Source: Cymbidium sinense (taxonomy: Eukaryota; Streptophyta; Magnoliopsida; Asparagales; Orchidaceae). From it: DNA of 64,000 nt. The notes beneath the pieces were generated by a model that was given only the letters and a program-made list of their open reading frames with translations, was not told where the DNA came from and did not search any database. Shown here in pieces: positions 22,998 to 34,300 of the stretch; within the stretch, counting starts at the first letter, position 1; every line of letters begins with the position of its first letter. Made by a program: the position numbers and the translations under genes. The stretch is taken from the NCBI GenBank assembly GCA_021442155.1, contig CM038223.1, positions 35,624,983 through 35,688,982 on the forward strand. Reading direction: 5' to 3'.

Positions 22998-24885
22998 TGA
23001 ATCCAACTTCAATAAATTTGGGTATGTTGAAAGATGGATTCAAATATTTTGAGAAGGATACTTCCATAGGTTCATGTTTGTTTGAATTTAGATTTTGATT
23101 TGAGGACCCTTTCCTTTAATAAATTTGGGCATGTTAAAGTAAGGGTCAATTGATTTTATTTTTGATTTGGAATTTTTGGAATTTTTGGAATTTTACTCAT
23201 AGCAAATTTGGGTATGCTAAGTGAAGTGTTTGAAAATAATTGTTTCTTTTTTGTGAATTGTTGTTTGATTTTGAAAATTAGAATTCCCACTTGGCAAATT
23301 TAGGTATGCTAAGTGGAGAACCCAAGTGTGTTTTGTTTGATTTTTAAAAATAAGATTCTTAGCAAATTTGGGTATGCTAAGAAAATCCTAAGGTGTTTCA
23401 TTTATTTTGGACATTTGATTTTGAAAAAGTAGGATCCTTAGCAAATTTGGGTTTGCTAAGGAAATCCTAATGTGTTTCATTTTTATTTTGATTTTCTTTT
23501 TGATTGAAAGTGGAGACTTTACTTTAGCAAATATGGTATGCTAAAAGATGAAGTTACACTTAATTTTATGAAATGAAAATTCCACTTAGCAAATTTAAGT
23601 ATGCCAAATGAAATTCCAAAAGATGTATTCAAAATTTTTGTGTTTTGATATTATTTTGAAAATGGAAACTTCTCTTTAGCAAATTTGGTATGCTAAAGAA
23701 TGAAGTTCTAAAGGTGCTTGAAAGTTTTTGGTTTTGAAGTTGGATACTTCACTTAGCAAATTTGAGTATGCTAAATGAAGTTCCAAATGTGTTTGAAAAT
23801 TTTTGATTTTGAATTTGGAGACTTCACTTAGCAAATTTGAGTATGCTAAATGAAGGTCCAAATCTGTTTGGAAATTTTTTGGTTTTGAATTTGGAAACTT
23901 CACTTAGCAAATTTCAGTATGCTAAATGAAGTTTTAAATGTGTTTGAAAATTTTTGATTTTGAATTTGGAGACTTCACTTAGCAAATTTGAGTATGCTAA
24001 ATGAAGCTCCAAAATGTGCTTGAAAATTTTTGGTTTTGGATTTGGAGACTTCACTTAGCAAATTTGAGTATGCTAAATGAAGTTTCAAATGTGCTTGAAA
24101 ATTTTTGGTTTTGGATTTGGAGACTCACTTAGGAAATTTGAGTATGCTAAATGAAGTTCCAAATATGTTTGAAATTTTTTTGGTTTTGGATTTGGAGGCT
24201 TCACTTAGAAAATTTGAGTATGCTAAATGAAGTTCCAAATATGTTTGAAATTTTTTTGATTTTGGAATATGGAGACTTTACTTAGTAAATTTGAGTATGC
24301 TAAATGAAGTTCCAAATGTGTTTTAATTTTGAAAATATGATTGATAAGTTTTAATTTTTTGAAAAGATGACTCCATTCAACAAATTTGGGTATGTAAGAA
24401 TGGAATTTGTATGTAAGAATGGAGGTCAATCTTATTTTCACAAATGTGAAAAATTTATTTTGTGTGTGATTATTACTTTTTGAAAGAGAGAATTCTAACT
24501 CAATCATATGTAGGATATTTTTAAGTGGGATTTCTAAATGATGTTATTTTTATTTAGGAATGAAATCTTCATTCAATAAATTTGGGTATATTGAATGAGG
24601 ATGTTCATATGTGATTTTGAAAAATTTAATTGTATTTGAAAATGAAACTTCCATTCAATATGTGTGGGTGTATTGGATGGAAAGGTTCATATTTGCTTTC
24701 TTTTTGAAAAATTTATTTTTGATTGTGATTTTTTTTTTTGGAAAGATGATTTTTTATTTTATTTTTTGAAAATGAAGTCTACATCAAAATGAATTGAAGG
24801 AAGATGTTCATTTGTGCTTTTGAAAAGTTTAATTTTATTTGAAAATGAAACTTCCATTCAATAGGTGTGGGTATATTGAATGGAA
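22998..24885 (-). repeat. Array of about 21 stem-loops in the Tat leader
   Basis: Each unit is an inverted repeat with arms of about 8-12 nt around a loop of about 10 nt, mostly aatttgggta or aatttgagta on the plus strand. Examples (left arm / right arm): TTCTTAGCA / TGCTAAGAA at 23,356-23,383; TCCTTAGCA / TGCTAAGGA at 23,435-23,462; TCTTTAGCA / TGCTAAAGA at 23,673-23,699; CTTCATTCAATA / TATTGAATGAGG at 24,567-24,600; TTCCATTCAATA / TATTGAATGGAA at 24,852-24,885; GACCCTT / AAGGGTC at 23,105-23,147. The arms differ between units but stay complementary. Confidence 0.85.
23689..24310 (-). repeat. Tandem repeat, about 76-bp period, within the leader array
   Basis: The word tatgctaa recurs at 23,767, 23,842, 23,918, 23,993, 24,069, 24,143, 24,219 and 24,296, so the period is 74-77 bp. 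Units are nearly identical, and each carries CTTCACTTAGCA and TGCTAAATGAAG as arms. Outside this core (23,200-23,690 and 24,310-24,890) spacing is irregular (63-95 bp or more) and units are more diverged, the usual picture of a recently homogenised centre with older flanks. Confidence 0.9.
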
Positions 24886-25502
24886 AGGTTCATATGTGCT
24901 TTATTTTGCAAGTTTTATTTCGAATTTTGATTTTGATTTTTTGAAAGATGATTGTTCATTTTATTTTGAAAATGAAATCTTCATCAAAATGAATTGAAAG
25001 AAGATGTTCATTTGTGCTTTTTGAAAATATTGTTAGTTTTTCTTTTTGAAGATTCCTCTTTTTTTTTAAGATTCCTATATATAACAATTATTAGAATTTC
25101 TAAATGAGGGTGATTTAAGAAAATTTTGTGGAAAATATTTTATTATGTACATTTTTGAAAGAGTGTTTTTTAAAAAGCAAAGTTCTTATGGAGATTTTAT
25201 TTTCTCTTTATTATTTTAGAATGGACCTTTCCTTATCATAAAAATGATGTGGAGGAAGTCTTTAAATATTTTCTTTTTTATTTAGATCTTTTTATTTTTA
25301 TCCATTGGAGAACTCAACAGGGGTTTTAAGACCAACATGGAGTGAGATCCTAAAACCTAAAGATGTTGGCTAACTCAACTTAAGAATGAAATAAGCTAAG
25401 TTCCAACAGAAAGAAAGATAGTATCAGATTCATACCAAAGTACAAACCCACTATCAATACTTAAAGGCAATGATCATTTACCAAAGATGGAGAGAGGAAC
25501 CA

Positions 25503-25520
25503 TCGCCAGCAGAGTCACCA
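25503..25520 (-). other. Primer-binding site of Tat element B, tRNA-Arg type
   Basis: The minus strand reads TGGTGACTCTGCTGGCGA. Plant tRNA-Arg(ACG) ends ...CCCCAGTGGAGTCG plus CCA, whose complement is TGGCGACTCCACTGGGG. The first 9 bases match with one change, and the site lies 8 bp inside the LTR end, as in element A. Confidence 0.7.
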
Positions 25521-25528
25521 GAAAAATT

Positions 25529-27462
25529 TATGGTGAAAAATTTCTATATAGTTGCCTTCCATCTATGGGTGAAAAGCAGGAATATAAAAATTCATCTATT
25601 TGGGATACCACATAGATCCGTAGATGTGCTTATTCAGGTGATCATGTATGTCATCAAGGAATAGTGTACTATCTTAGGAGATAGAAGTCACTACTCTTTA
25701 ATGGACCTAATCACCTCAATAAGGACTCTGAAGGACAATGAGTCTACATATATACCAGATATTCTTTCCCTACTTTACATGGAAAAGTAAAGCAGTATTT
25801 ATTTTAAACTGGGTTCATTAAGTTCCCTACAGGGGCAAGCCGCCATAGTTAATTACATCCTAAGGGATGGGATCCCTTAGGAATACTCTTGATTAAGGAA
25901 AATGATTATTATCTTCAAAGATTTCAATAGCTAGGACTATCAATTGATTAGTTTATTTTTAGAAGATCAAATGGGATTGATCAAAGAGAGGGAGTTATTA
26001 TCGAAGCTAAAATGAAGATAAGTAGGAGATTCCCACAATATTAGGAAACCTAGCGAGCATCTCAAACTATCCTATGATTGGGCTTTACATTTTTGAAATG
26101 ATTTAGTTTGTTTGAGTTGAATATTTCATTAGAAATTTAGGACTTATGATTTCACAACACAAGATTATGTAAATGCTTAAGAGGTGAGGATTTAAGCTTA
26201 TGGCCCACAAAGGGGAGAAGCAACCTCAAAACCTAAATCTAGCGAGCTTTGGTGAGGGCTGAAGGCACAACCTAAATCTAAGGTGAAAAATGGGTATTTA
26301 GTTTGCCTCCAAAAGAGAGGACAAACCACCCAACTGTTTGGGCTTACAACTTCCTAGGGGTGGCTGCCAACTAACTCCTCCTATAATTTTGAATACATGT
26401 AAGCAAGTCTTATGCTTTATGCAAGATAGCTAGGCTGTTATTCATTTAGAAAGAGACTAAGTCCTTAAAGTAACTCTTAAAGAGACTAGATCATGTAAGG
26501 ACATGCTTCAAATGACCTAAATCTAAAGCAATTTAAATTTCATTTTATTTTTATTTTTGGACAATTATTTTGGCTCAGGGTAATTAGATTCATATGCCTA
26601 ATGCATGAGAAATGAGATTATTGGCCAAAATCAGCGAGAAAGGAGGAGGTGTGTTTCCACATTGGCTCTCAAAAGACAAGCCAAGTTTCTCTGGGAAAGG
26701 TGGAAGCCCTCCAATCAAGAGTGAAAATAATATGCATTTTTACATGATGTTATAAATGAAATACTCATCCAGCTAAGGGGTTGCTAATTTTTTTATGTTG
26801 ATTTTAAACCTAAGCTTTAGGTGAGGTTATGAGTTCTTTATTTTTAGTTTTAAGTTGTTAAATTTGATAGAAGATTTATTTTTTTCCTAAATGCCTAATC
26901 CACATCCAATTTATACATAAAGCAAGGAAGAAACTAGAAAAAGGATGCCACTTAATGCACAAGCTAAATAAATCATAAATCAATTTATAAAGCTAATCAC
27001 AAAAGAATAAGAGGCCATTGTGGTTGGGTACCACTTCACAACCAAAAAAATAAATTGGGTAGTCGAGCTCTACCCTTATACAATTTGGATTATAAATGAA
27101 GTAAATACAATTAAGCAAGAAATTCATTATTATGGGGGACTTCAAGTTTATTTTCTTCATTCTTCTTTTCTTCTTTCTTCTTTGGCTCCTTCTTTTGGAT
27201 GGTTGGAAGGTGGATGCTCCAAGACTTTACATGGTGCATAAGATGAGATCTTATGATCAATGCTCATCCTAATCTCCATAACAATCATTCCAAAATCCTA
27301 ATTGCAGTATTTACATGAAAAGAAAAAAGTAAATCTAGCTAACACCTACAAAACAAAGGTTAGCTAAAAAAACCACACAAATTCGAAGCATTATATTGGA
27401 CTTATCACCCACACATGGGTAACTAAGTCCACCTAGCCTATTGGATTATGCTTAGAGAATGC
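25529..27462 (-). mobile_element. 5' LTR of Tat element B, only the last 1.9 kb
   Basis: The LTR end is at about 25,529 (tatggtg; terminus TGTGGTG in the third copy). It is collinear in inverted orientation with 35.0-37.3 kb, for example ggacttatcacccacacatg (27,388) with the reverse of 35,030-35,050. The TATA-like word is at 26,083-26,090. At about 27,462 it stops and plus-strand pol sequence begins, so roughly 7.7 kb of LTR is missing. The open frame at 27,020-27,241 is not supported as a gene. Confidence 0.8.
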
Positions 27463-27556
27463 CAATCAAGGAGGATCATACCAACTCATTAACCATTAAG
27501 GAGAACGCCCGATTCTTCCAATCAATGGGCTTTACCTTAGAAAATATTATCCATAA
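27463..27556 (+). pseudogene. C-terminal end of a Tat pol (after integrase)
   Basis: About 30 codons ending LYLRKYYP-stop at 27,556 match the end of element A pol at 46,575-46,668 (LYLNKYYA-stop). The shared G-G-S-Y and the I-N-G-L-Y / I-N-E-L-Y segments are clear, with one stop inside. The following 27,557-27,658 matches the short 3' UTR of A. So internal sequence lies upstream of the LTR at 27,659 as well as downstream of it. Confidence 0.8.
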
Positions 27557-27779
27557 AGCAATGTTTAAAAATAGATTTCACCAATAAAATTCCATTTTAA
27601 ACCAATGATATCATGTTGATTGAATGCATTTTCATTTATGAATCTTTCATGGTGTGTTTAGTGTAGGTGTGAGAGAACCCGAGCGATATCCTATCCCTCA
27701 TTAGCACCACACAATCATAAAATTACACACAATCATAAATAAATCAAACATAAATCCTTTGCTTTGGGCTACTTTGAGT

Positions 27780-29100
27780 TGAGATAAGACCCCCTACGGC
27801 CCTCACTCTCTAGAGCAAGTTTGATCCACTACCTAGATAGTATGTCTCCCTAGTGGTCATTATTATTTAGGAGGATGTGAGACCCCATGCTTTCTACCTA
27901 ACTTGACCACTGCAAATTGATAAGCCCCTTATTAGTGTGGTATGTCTTATTGTATGACTAATAACCTAACTTGATGTTGGCTTTGTTTAAGAAGATGTGA
28001 GTCCTCGAGCTTTCTTCTTGAACTAGCCATCGTGCACTGACTAGGTCCAAGTTTATATTTGAGGATTAGGGTAAGTCCCCTGGCTCCTCTTTCTCCCGAC
28101 TACTTCAAGTTTGGGTCCAGTCCTTCTTTATGACTCCCCACTCAGTAGTCACCCTAGGTCGGATAGTGGCTATTTAGCCGACGATGGACTATCCTGATGA
28201 TTAGTTTCACTTAGGAAGATGTGAGTCCCTGATGCTTTATTCCTAGATTGATCACTACAAATCGATAGGCACCTTAGGTTGGTTTGTGTTTGCCTTGTTG
28301 ACGACCCACCTTGATAACACCACTCAGGCAGTTGTGAGTCCCCGTGCTTTCTCCCTAAGTTGGCCACAGTATACTTGTAGGCTTCTTTTTCAAGGATTAG
28401 GATTGGAACCCTAAAGGCACCTTCCTTATGGAAATTCTATTTGGATTATGTCTTTAAGGCCCCATCTAGAGACTACCTAGGTTATTATTTGACTGGACAG
28501 TTCCCATTTCCTTGTAGCCACCATTGTGGTTGGAAGTTCTGTACTATAGATATATAAACTCTTCCATGGGCCAGTAAATTTGAGATAGGCCAAAGCCCTC
28601 ATGGCTCATTCTTAGTGTGGTTCCTCATAAACTAACAGTTTCCATGCTAATCAAATTAAACAATCAACCAAAATAAAATAAATGAATAAATAAAATAAAA
28701 TTAATTCTCTTGAGGATTAGGATAAGAGCCCTAGAGGCACCTCTTCTTAGGTAGGCATTATCTTTTGGTTAGTGTCAGTAAAACTCTTTATAAGAATTGC
28801 CTTAACTATTCTAAGTTGAGGTAAGACCCCTAGAGACACTCACTTAGTAGCCACCCTAGGTCGGGTTTGACTTGTTGTGCCATCAGCAGGTCACCCCAAT
28901 GGCTTATTTTACTTTGGAAGATGTGAGTCCCTGAGCTTTCTTCCTAGTATAGCTATCTCAAATTGATGGTCAACCTTTAGGTTGGATAGTCTCTACTCTT
29001 TGGCTGTTAGACTACCTCCTTTGGATTGCTACATCCAAGGTAGGTATATACTTTCATAGCTCCTTCTTAGTGCGATCCATTGTAAATTGATAGGATCAAA
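27780..29100 (+). repeat. LTR array A: about 340-bp tandem units
   Basis: Words of the type gatgtgagtccc...gctttct...cta recur at 27,875, 27,993, 28,217, 28,333 and 28,918. The spacing 27,875-28,217 (342) and 27,993-28,333 (340) shows a unit of about 340 bp made of two related halves. The same array lies in LTR 2 (46,850-48,030) and, inverted, in the third LTR (62,555-64,000). Confidence 0.75.
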
Positions 29101-29279
29101 ATTAATCAAAATTCAACAAATCAAATCAACGAGATCAAAATAAATTCAAACTAAAACTTACTTCCCAAGTGAAGTCAACAACAAATCAATTAAACTAAAT
29201 CAAATAATTGCAAACTTATGTAGTCAATCAAAACCAAATCAATCAATTAAATCAACTAACCAAATCAAATAAATTCAAC

Positions 29280-29640
29280 ATAATCTATATCCCTAGTGGA
29301 TCCCCTCTAAATTAACCAACCAAATTAAAATAAAATCCAAACAAAATCTTGTCCCCAGTGAATTCTATCCAAATCCAATCACAACCCTAATCCCCAATGG
29401 ATTCCAAAACAACTCAATTAAACTCATATCCCTAGTGAATCCCTCTTCCATAAATTAGATTAAAATTAACTAAACTAAATCAAATCAAATCAATCCCCCA
29501 GCGGATCTTCCCTCTTTATGCTCTTGGCATAAGCCAATCTATAATCCAATCAATTCACTTATGAACCCTCGATGGATCTTCTTTTGTTCCCTTAGTATAA
29601 ATCAAATTCTCAACCAATTCCAAACCAAATCGATCCCTAG
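29280..29640 (+). repeat. LTR array B: recurring CCCCAGTGGATCC-like motif
   Basis: Variants ccctagtggatccc, ccccagtgaattc, ccccaatggattcc, ccctagtgaatccc and ccccagcggatc occur every 40-80 bp, separated by A-rich, C-containing spacers (caaatcaaaccaa type). The array is larger in LTR 2 (48,090-48,720) and present inverted at 62,080-62,530. Confidence 0.75.
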
Positions 29641-30269
29641 CTCCCACACCGTTGACATGAAGTGAATTGCATCAATTTTGGATTCATGGTTCCATTTACC
29701 TCTCTATTTAGGTATGGATATCCATCATTAGTGTTTGTGATCTTTCTTGGACATTGTTGATTACCTCGATCAATGACAATATGTGCGGTGTGCCTTGTCT
29801 ATACCATACCTATTGGGGGTCCTTTTGTTGACCTCACTTTTGGAGTGAGGATTCATCCTTCCTATCTTAGACTCAAGAGTTATCTAAACACTAGAACTTC
29901 CCTAGTCATAGGACACTTCTAGTGGTTAGGTGAACACTAAACCTAAGCCTAGAGACTTGAGGATAACATCCTAGATTTAGGTTATGCCTTAAAATCTAAG
30001 GAAACTCACCTATCCTATGGCCTAAACCTAACCTATGCCCATCCCCTTTAACTAAATCAAACCTCAAATCAATCCAATCTAAATCCAATTGAATCCCATT
30101 TCATATCCAAGCTCCAAGATAAAATGATCTAAACCCAAACCATCTTAATCCCATGATCCAATTCTATAGACTCAACCCAAAGCTTCTTCAATCACACCAA
30201 AGCTAATTGATTATTGTAAAAGCACTCCAACTCTTCAAATCATCATTACCCTTCCAAAACCCTCAATCA

Positions 30270-31360
30270 AACTAATTCAATCAACTCAAGTTAGCCCATT
30301 TGAACTTAAAATGTCCAAATGAGCCAAAATCTAATTAAACCCAAATCAATTACAATCAAAGCCATCAATCAATCTTAAATCAATCATCAAACTCTGAATT
30401 CCACCCAAAACCAACTCAATTGACCCATTAGGTTCTTTTGACCCAAAGTGACCTAAAGGATCCATTTGAACCAAACTCCAATCTAACCCAAATTTGATTG
30501 AACCAGCCCATTCAAAACCTCATATAATGATTGATGATCATCCTTGATTGATCAATTGCAATCAAATGGACCAAACCAAGCTAATTTGGTCACTTAACCC
30601 AAGTTGACCTAATTAGCCTACATGAACCAAAATAAATGAAATCTCATTCGAATTCAAATCAATTGAAACCAATGATTCTTGCTAACTCTAAATTAATGCT
30701 TGAATATGACTTGACCATCAATTAAGCCAAAACAAGTCCAATTGGCCCTTTGACCCAAGTTGACCCAATTTGACCTAAAAGGCCAAACTATGCCAAATCA
30801 CAATCCAATCCTAATTGATTAAAACCAATGGCTCAAATCCATCACTAGTTGAATATTGAACATGATCAAACCCTTGGTTGAACCCAATTTGACCAAGTCA
30901 ACCCAATTAATTCATTTAGCCCAAATTGACCTAAAGGGTCAAATAAGTCTAAATCATTCATAAATTAAAATTGATTGAAATCAACATAAAAAATCATCTT
31001 AAAATCATCAATTGAACCTAAACCAACACCTAACTCAAACTAATTTGTTCAATTTGACCAAAATTGGTCAACTTAGCCCATTTGACCCATATGAACCCAT
31101 ATGTGTCAAATTCAAATCCAATCCAAATCAAGCCAAAACAATTGAACCAAAACATTTCAAATCATCATTTGAATTTGGCTCAACCCATGGTTTGACCTAA
31201 TTTGACCAATTGGTCAACTTAACCCAAACCTAGTCCAATTTGACCTACATGGGTCAAATTGAGCCAAACCTACTCAAATCAAGTCCAAACCTATTCAAAC
31301 TTGGCATGACCCATCCTTGGGTCACCATGGATCGACCCAAATCAAACCCAACCCAAACCA
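30270..31360 (+). repeat. LTR array C: TTGACC-rich low-complexity block
   Basis: Short words ttgaccca, aatttgacc, gggtcaaat and gaaccaaa repeat irregularly. Between 30,420 and 31,260 I count 14 TTGACC on the plus strand and 5 TTGAC[CT] on the minus strand. The block recurs in every Tat LTR copy here. Open frames inside it, such as 31,012-31,200, are products of the simple composition. Confidence 0.8.
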
Positions 31361-34300
31361 AACTCGAATTAACCAATTACGCATTTGGTAAAGCAATCAA
31401 TATAAGATAAAACCCACTTTTGGGTGGTCAAACAACCTCCTTTGCATTTGGCAGCCACCCTTAGGTTAGTTTGGACCCTTAACCATATGGCTAACCTAAC
31501 CCAAAGCTGGTTGGGTTGGCCATAGGTCATGGGAGGTGAGCTAACCCACCTCCTTTCATTGGGTCACCATAGGAAGAAAGGGCAAGCCATGGCATCCCAC
31601 CTCAAACCCTCACCCACTGAGACACCTCCCTCTCGACATGCAGGCCTTGCTGGTGGACGTCTACCATGGTATCAGCCATTAGATTTGAGAAGGAGAAGAG
31701 TATGCTCCTCCCCATTTCATTCTCACACAAAACCAAGCATTCTCATAGAAAGACTGAGTCAATATGAGTCTCCCGAGCACTTCTCTGAGTTTCCTTAGCC
31801 TCGCCATCATTGAAAACATCAAACCTGAAGTAGGATAGAGCCTCCACTTCATCTAACCCCACTAAACTCCACCAAACTTAAATTAACTTTACCCACACAT
31901 TCACCAAGCTCTGATGAGCAAGAATGAATTGATTCCTAATCGAATTGAGTATTGGAGACCCTTCCAAGACCAACTCCGGCAAGGATTTCGGCGGTGTTTG
32001 ATCCATAGAGCCATCTGTGAGGAGGCAAGGCACGAGCTTCTCTGCAGGCTTCACCTCTTCAAGATAAATCTACCTCAGTCGATAGACCACCAGTCTTGAG
32101 CTTTGGCAAGGTAAATTCTGGCAAACCATCGAAAATCTATATTTTGTTTGGCCTTTATGAAGGAAATCTTGATTTTGTATGATTCCAATGTAGGATCCCT
32201 CTGAATCTTCTCCTTGAAGCTTTTGGAATTGATCCTAAGGCTTCACAAGCTCTGATGAGCTCAAATCGAGTATCGGTGTCCATCTTAAATTGCTTGGAGG
32301 AGGAAGGTTCATTCGTCGTCCATTTCACATGATTGGAATAGATGATCATGATTAATCTGATTAGATTTATTTAGTTTAATCTTATAAGAACCATAAGATT
32401 AATCCCCTACCATCCAATACAAGATCAGGCGATAGGGATTAAAGCGTCTCTACTATCGCTAACTCAGTACACCACGTCAGATCGTTCAAGTGGCCAATCC
32501 TGTGGCACCACATAGAAAGTGATCCCACATCAACTCCCATGTGGCGCTGACGGGATTAGGGGTTAATTAAGGTTTAAAATATAATTTAATTAGCCAAAAC
32601 TTTCTAAAATCATTAATAATTATATAAAATCCAAAAAAATATAAATATACCCATTTTGGAAAGGTTAGATAGAGGAGAATTTAATAAAATTAATTTCATT
32701 AAGTTTTGAACAATGAACAAATCTTAATAAGGGTTTGAATGTTTCTTTAATTAGTTTAATGAAGCCTTAATTACTTTGGCAATTAATCCTAAACTTGGTA
32801 TGTTGATTCCTTAGGATGTCCTTTGCCTCCCATATTTCTCTTGGGATTTACTAGCTAGGTAATTAGGAGAATTTGAAATCTTCAGCTTAATCACATTCCT
32901 TACTCAAATTAACCCTAATTAAAATTATTAAACATTGAAATTTTAATGACTAATAATAAATAGATACTATTAATAATGAGATTGATTAGGGTAAACAATT
33001 AGGGCATCTCCCATAGTCATTTGCCTAATTATCTCTTCATGGAGGGTTTAATTAATTTATGGTTTAATTAAGAGATTAATTAAGTAATTAATAATGAACC
33101 AAATTAAAATGATAAGCACTTCAGATAATTTAATTTCAAATCATGGGGTTCCTTTTTATGTGTTTAATAATATAAAAACCCTTAAGAAATTATGATTAAC
33201 CCATATGGGTGGAAAAATCATAAAAGTACTTAATTAAATTCCTTAATCTAATTAACACTTAAGAATGAACCTATTGCATTAGGTCTTTTACGAGCATTGC
33301 AATTTTAATTTTCCATTTGCATATCATTTGAGGATCATGAATAAATGCTTAATTAAATTAAAAAAGCATATGAAAGGATAATTAAATGGATTACCTAATT
33401 AATCCAATTTAATTAATTCATAAAATTCATCTATTACCTCTCCTTAAACACATTAAATCATCAACATGGGTTGGGATAAAAACACCAAATATTTCCTCCT
33501 ATTTAAGTTTAATCAAAATCCAAAATCAAATTTAATAAGAAGCTTTGGTTTTCCTTAAGTGATTTTATTTAATGTGATTGTCATTAGGAATTAGTATAGT
33601 TGAATGAATTATGTGGAGATGTTTGGCTATTCCTCTTCAATCATCATAAATGATAAATTTCATGTGATATCATGCATTTATATTTTTAAAATCAAATGAA
33701 ATTTTCTAATGCTAAATTGCATGTGATGACTTAATATTATTATATGTGTGGCTATTATCACTAATAAATTTCAAAATTATTTTCAAAATTATAATTTGAT
33801 AATAAAAATTTGGAGTGATACTAGCTATAAATATTTGTATATGATTTGCATGTGTTTATAACCTAAGAATGTCAAAGTTTTGCTCTCTTTCCTACATTCT
33901 TGTATGGATTTACATATGTTTGAATAATAATAAGTATATAGTTTGTGCATCCTGGGAATATGAGGCTTTAAGTTGCCCTAAGGAGGTCATTTGATTACCT
34001 CATTTCCCTAGTTAATAAAGGCACATACTTGTTAAATTTCTTTCTTATGTATATTTTTATTAGAATTTGGATAGAGCTTTACTTTACATGTATAAATGAT
34101 CCAACCAAAAATACAATCTTGACATCCTAAGAATACGTGGCTTTAAGTAGCCCCAAGGAGGTTATTTGATTATCTCACTTCCCTAGTTTAAACAATGGCA
34201 TGTACTTGTTTACATCTTTTATAAATGTGTTTGTGTATTTGATTAAAGAAATGAAGACCTCCTTTTCTACTAAAAACATGTGCATTCATAATCATCTAAG

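Larger units (their letters stand above)
22761..25502 (-). other. 5' leader of Tat element B
   Basis: This is the stretch between primer site and gag, 2.7 kb, with no coding frame. The part next to the primer site (25,300-25,500) aligns with 37,332-37,520 of element A, for example ggggttttaagaccaacatg. Most of the rest is the stem-loop array described separately. Element A has only about 0.7 kb here and two clear stem-loops, so the array has expanded in B or contracted in A. Confidence 0.75.
18676..27462 (-). mobile_element. Tat element B (minus strand), truncated at both ends
   Basis: Read on the minus strand: the 3' part of an LTR (27,462 down to 25,529), an 8-bp spacer, primer-binding site (25,520-25,503), a leader of about 2.7 kb with a stem-loop array, and gag from about 22,760 down to about 18,700. 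Pol and the 3' LTR are missing, cut off where the copia 3' LTR breaks. The LTR is cut at about 27,462, where the end of a plus-strand Tat pol begins. It belongs to the same family as element A, because LTR end, spacer, primer site, leader, gag N-terminus and gag core all correspond. Confidence 0.8.

Noticed and set aside
23689..24310. Regular repeats with palindromic arms, CRISPR-like at first sight
   Set aside because: The spacers are themselves repeated, the context is a plant retrotransposon leader, and there are no cas genes.
22998..24885. microRNA precursor cluster
   Set aside because: Stems are only 8-12 bp with 10-nt loops, too short for plant miRNA precursors.
31012..31200. Open frame of 62 codons rich in Asn, Pro and Thr
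   Set aside because: Falls inside the TTGACC low-complexity array. The frame is a product of the repeated words.
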